64,000 nt of DNA from Marinibacterium sp050389775 (lineage in GTDB: Bacteria; Pseudomonadota; Alphaproteobacteria; Rhodobacterales; Rhodobacteraceae), in the NCBI RefSeq assembly GCF_050389775.1, contig NZ_CP177150.1, positions 1 to 64,000 on the forward strand, given 5' to 3'. Below the pieces are notes generated by a model. It was given only the letters and a program-made list of their open reading frames with translations. It was not told where the DNA came from and searched no databases. The position numbers and the translations under genes are program-made. Positions 28,780 through 40,108 of this stretch are shown here, in pieces. The first letter of the stretch is position 1. Each line of letters starts with the position of its first letter.

Positions 28780-29270
28780 TACGATGCATGGGGCTATTCA
28801 CAGCTCGCCCGAACTGGCTGGTTCACTGCGGTGCATGTGCGCAGCGAAGAGGCCGACCGGCTGAGGTGCCTTGTCGCGGCACGTGAAAGATTGATCCGGT
28901 CGCGCAAGGACCTCGAAGGTCACATCCGTGGCGTCCTCAAAACCTTCGGCATCCGTATGATCGGCATTGGCCAGGGGCGACAGAGGCAGGCGTTCCGCGA
29001 TCAACTGGCGGCAGCGGGCGAGACCGACCCAGTTCTGGGGGCCATGGCCAATGCCTTCATCGTTACCCGTGCCAAGCTGTGCCAAGTGGCGGAAGACTTG
29101 GACAAGGCGGTGAAGAAAACGGCCAAGGCCCATCCTGTTGCGCGTCGCCTAATGACAATCCCCGGTGTTGGTCCTGCGCCGGGATCCTGTGGATGGTGGC
29201 CTGACTGCAATGACCTTCGGCCCCGGTGTCGATAGACCGTCCGATCTGGTCGACATGCCTGGCCTTCGGA
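28780..29270 (+). pseudogene. IS110-family transposase fragment
   Basis: The frame starts without an N-terminus at YDAWGYSQLARTGWFTAVHV and continues RSEEADRLRCLVAARERLI and FGIRMIGIGQG, the middle part of an IS110-type (DEDD) transposase. After RRLMTIPGVGP, where the C-terminal domain should begin, the frame shifts and homology decays. Both ends are missing. Confidence 0.7.
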
Positions 29271-29593
29271 GCCTCTGGAATGGTGCGACGGGTTGTCAGG
29301 CCTGACAACGGGGCTGCAAATTCACTTGCAAGCATAGCTCTCCAGCGGAGCAGCGCCAGAAAACGGTTTTTCCGGCATCCTCACAATGACGGGCGGGTAA
29401 CGCGATCGGGTTTGTGCATGGCAACCGGGGCGTTGTATCCGATCCCGCCGTCTGGGAAGGGTTCGGTGCCATGTCCTGGCCAGTCTTCCTGACTGTCGCG
29501 GGCGCGGGGACGTCCGAAGCCTCGCCCCCCCCTGCTCCGGCATGATGCGGTCTGTATGCAGGAGGGCGGAAGTGTCCCAAGAATGTTCCGCGT
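29271..29593. other. Intergenic stretch downstream of glpK
   Basis: About 320 bp between the IS110 debris and the glpK stop codon. I see no gene and no clear T-tailed terminator; it contains a C-run at 29525-29532. It is likely debris joined to the glp operon end. Confidence 0.4.
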
Positions 29594-31090
29594 TCAGGCC
29601 GACAGCGTCGCCGTGACCGCGCGCAGCCATGCGGCGTGCCGCGCTTCGCGCCGCTCTGCGGGCATTGCCGCTTCGAACCGGCGGTCCAGCGCCCAATCCG
29701 CGGCGAAGGCCGCCTGATCTGGGTAAAGCCCCGCGCGGGCCCCTGCCAGCCATGCTGCCCCCATCGCAGTGGTTTCCACCACCTTCGGGCGATCCACCGG
29801 CGCGCCGATGATGTCACTGAGAAACTGCATCGCAAAATCCGAGCGGCTCATCCCACCGTCCACCCGCAACGAGGCGACAGGCGTTTCCGACATACCTTGG
29901 GCCATGTCGGCGCGCATTGCATCCAGCAGGTCCCGGGTCTGGAACCCGACGCTTTCCAACGCCGCGCGGGCAAATTCCGCAGGCCCCGAGGCGCGGGTCA
30001 GGCCAAACACCGCCCCGCGACATTCTGCGTTCCAATAGGGCGCGCCCAGCCCGGTGAAGGCGGGGACGAGGATCAGCTTCTGATCGGGATCCGCCGTTTC
30101 CGCGAGCCCTTGCGTTTCCTCCGCGTGGCGGATCACCTTCAGCCCGTCGCGCAGCCATTGCACCACCGCGCCCGCGATAAAGATCGACCCTTCAAGGGCG
30201 TAGGTGGGCCGGCCCTCCAGCTGGTAGGCGATGGTGGTAAGCAGGCGGTGGCGTGACCGCACGGCGACGTCGCCGGTATTGATCAGGGCAAAGCACCCGG
30301 TCCCATAGGTCGATTTCAACATGCCCGGCTGGAAACAGGCCTGTCCTACGGCGGCGGCCTGCTGGTCGCCCGCGATGCCCAGGATCGGGATTGGCCGACC
30401 GAAAAGATCGGGCCGGGTGTCGCCGAAATCAGCGGCGCAGTCGTGGACCTCGGGCAGCATCGAGGCGGGGATCCCGAGCCGCGCGCAGATTGTCGTAGAC
30501 CAGCGCCCTTTGTGAATGTCGTAAAGCATGGTGCGCGCGGCGTTCGTGGCATCCGTCGCATGAACGCGCCCGCCGGTCAGGTTCCACACCAGCCAGCTGT
30601 CGACGGTGCCGAAAATCAGGTCTCCGGCCTCGGCGCGCGCACGGGCCCCCTCGACATTGTCGAGGATCCACTTGATCTTGGTGGCGGAAAAATACGGGTC
30701 GAGCAGCAACCCGGTGCGGTCGGTCACCGTGTCCTCGAACGCTTCGTCACGCAGGCGGCGGCACATTTCGGCGGTGCGGCGGTCCTGCCAGACGATCGCG
30801 TTGTAGACCGGCTGGCCGGTGGTACGGTCCCAGACCAGCGTCGTTTCGCGCTGGTTGGTGATGCCAATGGCGGCAATCTCGGCCCCGCCCGCGCGGCCCT
30901 TTTCGACGGCGGCGCGGCAGGTGGCGGCGGTGGTGGACCACAGGTCGGACGGGTCGTGTTCGACCCAGCCTGACGATGGAAAATACTGCGGGAATTCCTC
31001 CTGCGCCGAGGCGGTCACGCGCATCTGCTCGTCAAAGAGGATGGCGCGGCTGGAGGTGGTGCCCTGGTCGATGGCGAGGATATGGCGCAT
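29594..31090 (-). CDS. glpK: Glycerol kinase
   Basis: ATP-dependent phosphorylation of glycerol to sn-glycerol 3-phosphate in the cytoplasm. The 498-aa FGGY kinase is of normal length with the N-terminal phosphate loop AIDQGTTSSRAILFD, the glycerol-site GITNQRETTLVWDR, the mid-protein GIAGDQQAA and the C-terminal LRVDGGMSRSDFAMQFLSD. The ATG at 31090 is the family start. It is the last gene of the glp operon, 98 bp after glpV, and acts on glycerol brought in by the ABC transporter encoded upstream. Confidence 0.96.
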   Translation of the reverse strand: MRHILAIDQGTTSSRAILFDEQMRVTASAQEEFPQYFPSSGWVEHDPSDLWSTTAATCRAAVEKGRAGGAEIAAIGITNQRETTLVWDRTTGQPVYNAIVWQDRRTAEMCRRLRDEAFEDTVTDRTGLLLDPYFSATKIKWILDNVEGARARAEAGDLIFGTVDSWLVWNLTGGRVHATDATNAARTMLYDIHKGRWSTTICARLGIPASMLPEVHDCAADFGDTRPDLFGRPIPILGIAGDQQAAAVGQACFQPGMLKSTYGTGCFALINTGDVAVRSRHRLLTTIAYQLEGRPTYALEGSIFIAGAVVQWLRDGLKVIRHAEETQGLAETADPDQKLILVPAFTGLGAPYWNAECRGAVFGLTRASGPAEFARAALESVGFQTRDLLDAMRADMAQGMSETPVASLRVDGGMSRSDFAMQFLSDIIGAPVDRPKVVETTAMGAAWLAGARAGLYPDQAAFAADWALDRRFEAAMPAERREARHAAWLRAVTATLSA

Positions 31091-31188
31091 GGCAAGCCTT
31101 TCCCGTGGGGCGGAGGGCCCCGGGTCGTGTTCAGCAATGTCGGAAGGGAGGGGACGCCGGGGCCAGCACATGGCCCCGGCGGGCTGGC

Positions 31189-32904
31189 TTACTGCCAGCT
31201 CTTGATCAGTTCGTCATAGGAGATGGTCTTGGGCTCTTCATCCTCGTTGTCGAGCTTCGCCTTGGGCGAGCCTTCCTGCGACAGCCAGTACTCCGGGTCC
31301 TGCTCCTCGTTGAGCTTGGGGCCGATGTCGCCCTGGATGCCAGCGCGCTCGAGGCGCTGCATCACGCGCTCCTGGTCCTCGCAAAGCGCGTCGAGCGCTT
31401 CCTGCGGGGTCTTGGCGCCGGACATGGCGTCACCAATGTTCTGCCACCACAGCTGCGCCAGCTTGGGGTAATCGGGAACGTTGGTGCCGGTCGGCGACCA
31501 CTGCACCCGCGCGGGCGAGCGGTAGAATTCCACGAGGCCGCCCAGCACCGGCGCACGCTCGGTGAAGCTCTCGTGGTTGATCGAGCTGTCGCGGATGAAG
31601 GTCAGGCCCACGTGGGATTTCTTCACGTCCACGGTCTTCGACGTGACGAACTGCGCATAGAGCCAGGCGGCCTTGGCGCGGTCCTCGGGGGTGGATTTCA
31701 TCAGCGTCCAAGACCCCACGTCCTGGTAGCCGATCTTGGTGCCTTCCTCCCAGTAGACGCCGTGCGGCGAGGGGGCCATGCGCCATTTCGGCGTGCCGTC
31801 TTCGTTCATCACCGGCAGGCCGGGCTTGACCGTGTCGGCGGTGAAGGCGGTGTACCAGAACATCTGCTGCGCCACGTTGCCCTGCGCCGGGATCGGGCCT
31901 GCCTCGGAGAAGGTCATGCCCGCCGCCGCCGGGGGCGTGTATTTCTCCAGCCACTCGATGGCCTTGGTCACGGCATAGACGGCTGCGGGGCCGTTGGTCG
32001 CGCCACCCCGGGTCACGCAGGACCCCACGGGCTGCGAGTTCTCGTTGACGCGGATGCCCCATTCGTCGACCGGCAGGCCGTTCGGCTCGCCCTTCGATCC
32101 GGCACCGGCCATGGACAGCCACGCATCGGTGTAGCGCCAGCCAAGGCTTGGGTCCTTCTTGCCGTAATCCATGTTGCCATAGACCTCGGTGTCGATGCCC
32201 ATGTGCGACAGGTCGCGCCCGGTGAAGAATTCCGCGATGTCCTCGTAGGCGGACCAGTTCACCGGAACGCCCAGATCGTAGCCGTAAGCCTCGCGGAAAT
32301 CGGCCTGGTTCTTCTCGTCGTTGAACCAGTCGTAGCGGAACCAGTAGAGGTTCGCGAACTGCTGGGTCGGCAGCTGGTAGAGCTTGCCATCGGGGGCCGA
32401 GGTGAAATCGGTGCCGATGAAATCGTCGAGGTCCAGCGTCGGCGAGGTCACGTCCGCGCCCTCGTTCGCCATCCAGTCGGTCAGGTTGCGCACCTGCTGG
32501 TAGCGCCAGTGGGTGCCGATCAGGTCCGAGTCATTCACATAGGCGTCGTAGATGTTCTCGCCCGACTGCATCTGGGTCTGGAGTTTCTCGACCACATCGC
32601 CCTCGCCGATGAGGTCGTGGGTGAGGTTGATGCCAGTGATCTCCGAGAACGCCTTGGCCAGGACCTGGCTTTCGTATTCATGTGTAGTGATGGTTTCCGA
32701 GACAACCTTGATGTCCATGCCGCGGAACTGCTCGGCCGCGTCGATGAACCACTGCATCTCGGCTTCCTGCTCTTCGCGGGTCAGCGCGGACTGATCGCCG
32801 ATCTCGGCATCGAGGAAGGCTTTCGCCGCCTCCATGTCGGCGAAGGCGGCGGTGCCCAGCAGGGTCATCGCCAGTGCCATCGCGGTGGTGTTTCTGAAGT
32901 TCAT
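31189..32904 (-). CDS. glpV: Glycerol ABC transporter substrate-binding protein
   Basis: Periplasmic solute-binding protein, 571 aa, with an N-terminal signal peptide (NTTAMALAMTLLGTAAFADM, cleaved near residue 22). Its size and position match GlpV, the binding protein of the rhizobial glycerol ABC transporter GlpSTPQV. Conserved-looking segments include FSEITGINLTHDLIGEGDVV near residue 80 and LMKSTPEDRAKAAWLYAQF near 400. It lies between glpU and glpK in the standard order. Confidence 0.92.
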   Translation of the reverse strand: MNFRNTTAMALAMTLLGTAAFADMEAAKAFLDAEIGDQSALTREEQEAEMQWFIDAAEQFRGMDIKVVSETITTHEYESQVLAKAFSEITGINLTHDLIGEGDVVEKLQTQMQSGENIYDAYVNDSDLIGTHWRYQQVRNLTDWMANEGADVTSPTLDLDDFIGTDFTSAPDGKLYQLPTQQFANLYWFRYDWFNDEKNQADFREAYGYDLGVPVNWSAYEDIAEFFTGRDLSHMGIDTEVYGNMDYGKKDPSLGWRYTDAWLSMAGAGSKGEPNGLPVDEWGIRVNENSQPVGSCVTRGGATNGPAAVYAVTKAIEWLEKYTPPAAAGMTFSEAGPIPAQGNVAQQMFWYTAFTADTVKPGLPVMNEDGTPKWRMAPSPHGVYWEEGTKIGYQDVGSWTLMKSTPEDRAKAAWLYAQFVTSKTVDVKKSHVGLTFIRDSSINHESFTERAPVLGGLVEFYRSPARVQWSPTGTNVPDYPKLAQLWWQNIGDAMSGAKTPQEALDALCEDQERVMQRLERAGIQGDIGPKLNEEQDPEYWLSQEGSPKAKLDNEDEEPKTISYDELIKSWQ

Positions 32905-32966
32905 GGTTCTCCTCCCATTTCGAACCTAGTGTTGGATGCCGCCTTTTCGGGACGGCGCATGCATCG

Positions 32967-33242
32967 TCAGACCCAGCGGAAGACCGCGGCGGCGTAGACG
33001 AGACAGACGGCCATCGCCCAGGGCTGGGTGTCGGCGCCGACAAGCCCCAGCCAGGCGAGGTTGATGAAGGCGCTGCCAAGCAGCGTGACGAAGAGCCGGT
33101 CGCCGCGCGTGGTCTCGGTGCGCAGGATGCCGACGCGCGGCGTTTCGGGGAATTTCACCGCGAGCACGGTGAAGATCACCAGCAGCAGCGCGATGGTTGC
33201 GAAGAAGGCCGCCGTGGGCCAGGTCCATGCCATCCAGTCCAT
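32967..33242 (-). CDS. glpU: Small membrane protein GlpU (DUF2160)
   Basis: A 91-aa protein with two or three hydrophobic segments (FFATIALLLVIFTVLAV near 13-29, FVTLLGSAFINLAWLGLV near 51-68 and a C-terminal helix). It matches the small DUF2160 protein GlpU of rhizobial glycerol operons by size, sequence and place between glpQ and glpV. Its role in transport is not established. Confidence 0.85.
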   Translation of the reverse strand: MDWMAWTWPTAAFFATIALLLVIFTVLAVKFPETPRVGILRTETTRGDRLFVTLLGSAFINLAWLGLVGADTQPWAMAVCLVYAAAVFRWV

Positions 33243-33308
33243 TTGTCAGGCGCTCCTTTTTCCTATTTCGGGCAGGTGCGCGATGTAGACCACCTCGCGC
33301 ACCCGGCA

Positions 33309-33443
33309 CGACTGCGCCAAGCCCGACCTCCCCCCCGGGAGGGCTTTCGTTGGAACAGCCCCGGCTTGCGCGGCTGTGATGCTTTGGAGTGCATGGGCCG
33401 AGAATGCGTTTCGGCCCACCCGAGGTCGGGCTTGGCGCAGTCG
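33309..33443. repeat. 135-bp structured inverted-repeat element between glpQ and glpU
   Basis: A 22-bp perfect inverted repeat: the left arm at 33309-33330 begins CGACTGCGCCAAGC and the right arm at 33422-33443 ends GCTTGGCGCAGTCG. Inside are two further hairpins, CCTCCC/GGGAGG (about 33327-33342) and GGCCGA/TCGGCC (about 33400-33420). It fills most of the only long gap in the glp operon. It could be an mRNA processing or attenuation element, or a small mobile repeat. Confidence 0.65.
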
Positions 33444-33460
33444 CGCCTCCCACAGACGCA

Positions 33461-34324
<864 letters not shown>

Positions 34325-34325
34325 C

Positions 34326-35195
<870 letters not shown>

Positions 35196-35247
35196 TGTTT
35201 CCTCCCCCGGAGTGTTTTGTGGGGGTCTCTTTCGGACCCCTTCGTGC

Positions 35248-36321
35248 TCAGGCGGCGCCCGGCACCCTCCAGTCGTTGGCGTAGACGTTGACATGCGCCG
35301 GATCGAAGGTGACGCGGGTCATATCGGGCGAGATGCTGTCATCCTCACCGGCGATGATGTTCAGCTCCTGCCCGAAGAAATCGGCGCGCACGATCTTGTG
35401 GCGGCCCACGTCCTCGACGCGGCGGATGTTGACCGGCAGGCCCTCGTCACGGCTGAGGCGGGCGAATTCAGGGCGCACGCCGATCTCGACCTTGCCCGAC
35501 AGGTCGGTGTAGCCGCGGGTCAGCGCGATCTGGCTACCATTCACATGCGCGACATTGCCCTCGATCTGAGCGGGGATGACGTTCATCCCCGGCGAGCCGA
35601 TGAAATAGCCGACGAAGGTATGCTCGGGCCGCTCGAACAGCTCCTCGGGCGTGCCAATCTGCACCACGCGGCCGTCATACATCACGACGACCTTGTCGGC
35701 GAAGGTAAGCGCCTCGGTCTGGTCGTGGGTGACGTAGATCATCGTGTGACCGAACTCGTGGTGAAGCTGCTTGAGCTGGGTGCGCAGCTCCCATTTCATA
35801 TGCGGGTCAATCACCGTCAGCGGCTCGTCGAAGAGCAGCGCGTTGACGTCCTTGCGCACCATGCCGCGCCCGAGGCTGATCTTCTGCTTCTCGTCCGCAC
35901 CAAGCCCGCGCGCCTTGCGCTTGAGCATGTGCTCCACGCCGATCATCCTGGCGATCTCGTTCACCCGCTCGGCCACGTAAGCCTCGTCGCGGCCCCGGTT
36001 GCGGAGGGGAAAGGCGAGATTGTCGTGTACCGTCATGGTGTCGTAGACGACCGGGAACTGGAAGACCTGCGCAATGTTGCGCTCGGCGGTGGGGGCGTGG
36101 GTCACGTCCTTGCCGTCGAACAGGATGCGCCCCTGCGACGGGTGCAGCAGGCCGGAGATGATGTTCAGCAGCGTGGACTTGCCGCAACCGGACGAGCCGA
36201 GAAGCGCATAGGCCTCGCCGTCGATCCAGTCGTGGTTCAGCTCCTTGAGCGCGAAATCGTCCTCGGACGTCGGCTGCGGCTTGTAGCTGTGCGCGAGGTT
36301 GTCGAGCGTGATGCGTGCCAT
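35248..36321 (-). CDS. glpT: Glycerol ABC transporter ATPase GlpT
   Basis: Second ATPase subunit, 357 aa, MalK/UgpC-like. Walker A is GSSGCGKST (about 42-50) and Walker B is LLFDEPLTVIDPH (about 163-175), followed by YVTHDQTEAL. The ABC signature is degenerate: LGADEKQKISLGRGM instead of LSGGQ, a feature of this glycerol transporter subunit. A C-terminal TOBE-type domain follows. It is 14 nt after glpS. Confidence 0.92.
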   Translation of the reverse strand: MARITLDNLAHSYKPQPTSEDDFALKELNHDWIDGEAYALLGSSGCGKSTLLNIISGLLHPSQGRILFDGKDVTHAPTAERNIAQVFQFPVVYDTMTVHDNLAFPLRNRGRDEAYVAERVNEIARMIGVEHMLKRKARGLGADEKQKISLGRGMVRKDVNALLFDEPLTVIDPHMKWELRTQLKQLHHEFGHTMIYVTHDQTEALTFADKVVVMYDGRVVQIGTPEELFERPEHTFVGYFIGSPGMNVIPAQIEGNVAHVNGSQIALTRGYTDLSGKVEIGVRPEFARLSRDEGLPVNIRRVEDVGRHKIVRADFFGQELNIIAGEDDSISPDMTRVTFDPAHVNVYANDWRVPGAA

Positions 36322-36335
36322 GATCAGCCCCCCCT

Positions 36336-37424
36336 TCAGGCCGCGAGAGCATAGGCGGCAGGGGCGACCAGAGCGCCATCCTCGCCGAAGATGTAGACAT
36401 GCCGGGCGTCGAGCCAGACATCGAGATCCGAGCCGATCGCAAGGTCATGCACCCCGTGGATGAGGCCGACCCAGCGCTCGCCGTGGTGATCGAGATGCAC
36501 GAAGGTTTCGGACCCAGTCAGCTCGGTCACCGAAAGCGTGGCGGTGAACTTCATCGCATCCGGCGCGTGGTTCCGGATTTCCAGATGGTTGGGGCGAAAG
36601 CCTGCGGTGTAGCGCCCATCGGGCAGCTCGGCGAGTTTGCCCCTGACTTCGGTGCTCTGACCGTCGCCGAACAACAGGCGGCCCCCGGTCTTGGAGACGG
36701 ACAGAAAGTTCATCGGCGGATCAGAGAACACCCGCGCCGTGGTGGCGTCGACCGGCTGGCGGTACACGTGCGGCGTCGGACCGAACTGGGTGATGCGCCC
36801 CTCGTGCAGCGTGGCGACATTTCCGCCGAGCAGCAGCGCCTCTTCGGGCTCGGTCGTCGCATAGACGAAGATCGCCCCGGATTTCTCGAAGATCTTCGGG
36901 ATCTCGACCCGCAGCTCCTCGCGCAGCTTGTAATCGAGGTTGGCCAGCGGCTCGTCGAGCAGCACAAGGCCCGCGTTCTTCACCAGCGCCCGCGCCAGCG
37001 CGCAACGCTGCTGCTGGCCGCCGGACAGCTCCAGAGGCTTGCGGTCCAGCATCGGCGTCAGCTTCATCAGCTCGGCGGACTCGCGCACCCGGGTGTCGAT
37101 CTCGGATTTCGACACGCCCATCAGTTTCATTGGAGAGGCGATGTTGTCGTAGACCGTCATCGAGGGATAGTTGATGAACTGCTGGTAAACCATTGCAATG
37201 GCACGGTCCTGGACGCGCACGCCAGTTACGTCGGTGCCATCCCAGATGACGTTGCCACGGGTGGGCGCATCCAGCCCTGCCATTAGTCGCATCAGGGACG
37301 TCTTGCCCGACGTGGTCGGCCCCAGCAGCACGTTCATCGTGCCTTTTTCCAGCGTCAGGTCGGTGGGGTGGATATGCGTCTGCCCCTCCACGACCTTTGA
37401 CACGCCCTTAAGTTCAAGCGTCAT
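36336..37424 (-). CDS. glpS: Glycerol ABC transporter ATPase GlpS
   Basis: First ATPase subunit, 362 aa. Walker A is unusual but complete (GPTTSGKTS, about 34-42), the signature is LSGGQQQRCALARAL and Walker B is LVLLDEPLANLD. The switch His is replaced: YATTEPEEAL stands where other family members have YVTHDQxEA. Together with GlpT's degenerate signature this suggests an asymmetric ATPase pair with one fully active site. The start at 37424 is the first Met of the conserved domain. Confidence 0.92.
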   Translation of the reverse strand: MTLELKGVSKVVEGQTHIHPTDLTLEKGTMNVLLGPTTSGKTSLMRLMAGLDAPTRGNVIWDGTDVTGVRVQDRAIAMVYQQFINYPSMTVYDNIASPMKLMGVSKSEIDTRVRESAELMKLTPMLDRKPLELSGGQQQRCALARALVKNAGLVLLDEPLANLDYKLREELRVEIPKIFEKSGAIFVYATTEPEEALLLGGNVATLHEGRITQFGPTPHVYRQPVDATTARVFSDPPMNFLSVSKTGGRLLFGDGQSTEVRGKLAELPDGRYTAGFRPNHLEIRNHAPDAMKFTATLSVTELTGSETFVHLDHHGERWVGLIHGVHDLAIGSDLDVWLDARHVYIFGEDGALVAPAAYALAA

Positions 37425-37455
37425 CCCTGTCCTCCCGTCATCGTTCCGCGCAGCC

Positions 37456-39048
37456 TTATTCGGCTGCCGCGACCGCTGCCCTTTGATCTTCCATCCAGCT
37501 GTCCAAGGCCTGCACTTCCTCATTCGAAAGGCGCAACCCAAGCTTGTTTCTCCGCCACACGACGTCTTCGGCCGTGCGGGCATATTCCTGTGCCATCAGC
37601 CAGCGCACTTCGGCTTCGGTCAGAGTGGCACCGAAATCGCGTCCCATGTTAGCTGCCGTCGCGGCATCGCCCAGAATTTTTCGCGCCTCCGTGCCGTAGG
37701 CGCGGATCAGGCGCCGGGCCCAGCGGTCGTCCAGAAAAGGATACCCGGCGATCAGATCGGCGATCAGACGCTCCACGTCCCATACGTCGAAGTCGCCGCC
37801 GGGCAGCGCCACGCCGGCCGTCCAGGGCGCAGTATCGCGCCCCAACGCAGCCGAGATCTTTTCAAGCGCGCTTTCGGCCAGCCGACGGTAGGTGGTGATC
37901 TTACCGCCAAAGACATTGAGTACCGGCGCCCCGGCAGTGTCGACCTTGAGCGTGTAATCGCGCGTGGCGGCGGTGGCGCTGCTGGCCCCGTCGTCATAAA
38001 GCGGGCGGACCCCGGAATAGGTCCAGACGATGTCGTCGCGGGTCATTTGCTGGCGGAAATACCCGTTGGCGAAGTCGATCAGGTATTGCTGTTCCTCGGG
38101 CGTACAGACCGGGCGCTGGTCAGGATCGGCGTGATCTTGATCGGTGGTGCCGATCAACGTGAAATCGGTCTCATAGGGGATCGCAAAGATGATCCGCCCG
38201 TCTTTGCCCTGGAAGAAATAGCATTTGTCATGATCAGTCAGCCGCCGGGTCACGATATGGCTGCCGCGCACCAGCCGGACGCCTTCGCGCGAATTCAGAC
38301 GAATGGTGCCCTGCAGCAGCTCCCCCACCCACGGCCCGCCTGCGTTCACCACCATGCGGCTGCGATGCCGGGTCCGCTGGCCTGTCACGACATCTTCGAC
38401 CTCGATCGTCCAGTGATCGGCGCTGCGGTCGGCGGACAGGACCTTAGCGCGGGTCAGGATCTGCGCGCCGCGCGCTTCCGCATCGCGGGCGTTCAACACG
38501 ACAAGGCGCGAGTCCTCGATCCAGCAGTCGGAATATTCGTAAGCAGTTTCAAAGTGATCCTGCAACGGCACACCTTCAGGCGTGCCCTTCAGCGACAGCG
38601 TCGCCGTGCCCGGCAGGATCTTGCGACCGCCCAGCGTGTCATACAGGAACAGGCCCAGACGGATCAGCCATGCCGGACGCCGCCCCTTCATCCAGGGCAT
38701 GACGGTGGACAACAGCCTCGACGTGGGTGTGGCGCTCTCGAACCGCATGTCGCGGTGATAGGGCAGCACGAAGCGCATGGGCCAGGAGATATGCGGCATG
38801 GCCTGCAGCAGGACTTCCCGTTCGATCAGCGCTTCGCGCACAAGGCGGAATTCGAAGAACTCAAGATAGCGCAGGCCGCCATGGAACAGCTTGGTCGAAG
38901 CCGACGACGTGGCAGAGGCGAGGTCGCTCATTTCGGCCAAGGTGACGGACAGGCCGCGCCCGGCCGCATCCCGTGCGATCCCGCAGCCATTGATACCGCC
39001 CCCGATCACGAAAATATCGACGATGTCAGTCTGGTCCTCGGTCCGCAC
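37456..39048 (-). CDS. glpD: Aerobic glycerol-3-phosphate dehydrogenase
   Basis: FAD-dependent, membrane-associated oxidation of sn-glycerol 3-phosphate to dihydroxyacetone phosphate with quinone reduction. The 530-aa protein has the FAD Rossmann motif DIFVIGGGINGCGIARDAAG near residues 11-30, the LFHGGLRYLE segment, VNAGGPWV and a C-terminal domain (EVRWLMAQEYARTAEDVVWR). I chose the GTG at 39046-39048 because GAGGAGG lies just upstream; no ATG gives a normal N-terminus. It is the first gene of the glp operon, divergent from glpR. Confidence 0.95.
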   Translation of the reverse strand: MRTEDQTDIVDIFVIGGGINGCGIARDAAGRGLSVTLAEMSDLASATSSASTKLFHGGLRYLEFFEFRLVREALIEREVLLQAMPHISWPMRFVLPYHRDMRFESATPTSRLLSTVMPWMKGRRPAWLIRLGLFLYDTLGGRKILPGTATLSLKGTPEGVPLQDHFETAYEYSDCWIEDSRLVVLNARDAEARGAQILTRAKVLSADRSADHWTIEVEDVVTGQRTRHRSRMVVNAGGPWVGELLQGTIRLNSREGVRLVRGSHIVTRRLTDHDKCYFFQGKDGRIIFAIPYETDFTLIGTTDQDHADPDQRPVCTPEEQQYLIDFANGYFRQQMTRDDIVWTYSGVRPLYDDGASSATAATRDYTLKVDTAGAPVLNVFGGKITTYRRLAESALEKISAALGRDTAPWTAGVALPGGDFDVWDVERLIADLIAGYPFLDDRWARRLIRAYGTEARKILGDAATAANMGRDFGATLTEAEVRWLMAQEYARTAEDVVWRRNKLGLRLSNEEVQALDSWMEDQRAAVAAAE

Positions 39049-39122
39049 AGGGTCCTCCTCACGCTGGCGTGACAGTCTTCTGAGCCAAAAGAAACAGAAA
39101 CGCAATAATAAATTTTTCGCCT

Positions 39123-39159
39123 ATGTTCGTTTTTGCGCTATCGTGCGAGAAGCGAACAT
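39123..39159. promoter_or_regulatory. Candidate GlpR operator between glpD and glpR
   Basis: ATGTTCG (39123-39129) and CGAACAT (39153-39159) form a perfect inverted repeat with the same half-site as the known enterobacterial GlpR operator (TGTTCG...CGAACA). The spacing is wider than in that operator, so each half may belong to a separate site. The surrounding AT-rich DNA probably holds the divergent promoters. Confidence 0.6.
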
Positions 39160-39275
39160 TGCGACACGTCCGAGGCAATCAGCCTATCGGCGCTGCCAGC
39201 CCCGCGCGTCTGAGCGCCCACTTGCGCCGGACGGGGTCGCATGTCAGCTTTTGGCACGATCATCAGAAGGTCCCG

Positions 39276-40058
39276 ATGTCCCAAAGTTTCCGCCATCCCG
39301 AAATCCTCGAAATCGCGCGCCGCGACGGTAAGGTCACGGTAGAAGAGCTGGCGCAGCACTTTGGCGTGACACTGCAGACGATCCGCCGCGATCTGTCGGA
39401 CCTGGCCGAGGGCGGTCAGCTTGAGCGGGTGCATGGTGGGGCGATCCTGTCTTCCGGCACGGCGAACATTCGGTACGAAGAACGCCGCAACCTGCACCCC
39501 GAAGCCAAGGCGGCCATCGCACGCGCCTGTGCCGCGCGGATCCCCAACGACATTTCCCTGTTCCTCAGCATCGGGACCAGCACCGAAGCCGTGGCTCAGG
39601 AACTTCTGAACCATCGCAACCTGTTGGTGGTCACGAACAACATGAATGTCGCGTCGATCCTGGCCATGAACCCGGAGTGCGAGGTCGTCGTGACAGGCGG
39701 CAGTTTGCGGCGGTTGGACGGTGGGCTGATCGGAAGTCTGGCCACCGACACGATCCGCCAGTTCAAGTTCGACCTGTCGGTAATCGGCTGCTCGGCCATC
39801 GACCCCGATGGCGATCTTCTCGACTTTGACGTGCAGGAAGTGGGTGTGAGCAAGGCGATCCTGCGACATTCGCGCCGGACGTTCCTCGTATCGGATCGGT
39901 CCAAGTTCCAGCGCACCGCCCCGGTGCGGATCGCGTCCCTGTCAGAGCTTGACGTGTTCATTACGGATGCCGCGCTGCCGACCGGACTGGCGCGGGCCTG
40001 CCGCGACTGGAGTACGGAAATCGACGTGGTGCAGGGCTTCGAGCCTAGGTCGTGTTGA
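39276..40058 (+). CDS. glpR: DeoR-family glycerol operon repressor
   Basis: A 260-aa DeoR-family regulator with an N-terminal HTH (VTVEELAQHFGVTLQTIRRD, about residues 16-35) and a sugar-phosphate-sensing domain (FLSIGTSTEAVAQELLNHRN, VVTGGSLRRLDGG). It probably represses glpDSTPQUVK and responds to glycerol 3-phosphate. The last four codons and the stop are provided by the right IS copy, which inserted at the extreme 3' end, so the native C-terminus is altered but the protein is nearly whole. Confidence 0.9.
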   Translation: MSQSFRHPEILEIARRDGKVTVEELAQHFGVTLQTIRRDLSDLAEGGQLERVHGGAILSSGTANIRYEERRNLHPEAKAAIARACAARIPNDISLFLSIGTSTEAVAQELLNHRNLLVVTNNMNVASILAMNPECEVVVTGGSLRRLDGGLIGSLATDTIRQFKFDLSVIGCSAIDPDGDLLDFDVQEVGVSKAILRHSRRTFLVSDRSKFQRTAPVRIASLSELDVFITDAALPTGLARACRDWSTEIDVVQGFEPRSC

Positions 40059-40108
40059 CAAAAGGGATTCACATCAGGCTTTGAGCATGATTCAAGCTGG
40101 CATCTGCG

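Noticed and set aside
30976..32997. A 673-codon plus-strand open frame opposite glpK and glpV
   Set aside because: It spans two clear genes on the opposite strand, reads as low-complexity Arg/Gly/His/Val sequence and shows no domain.
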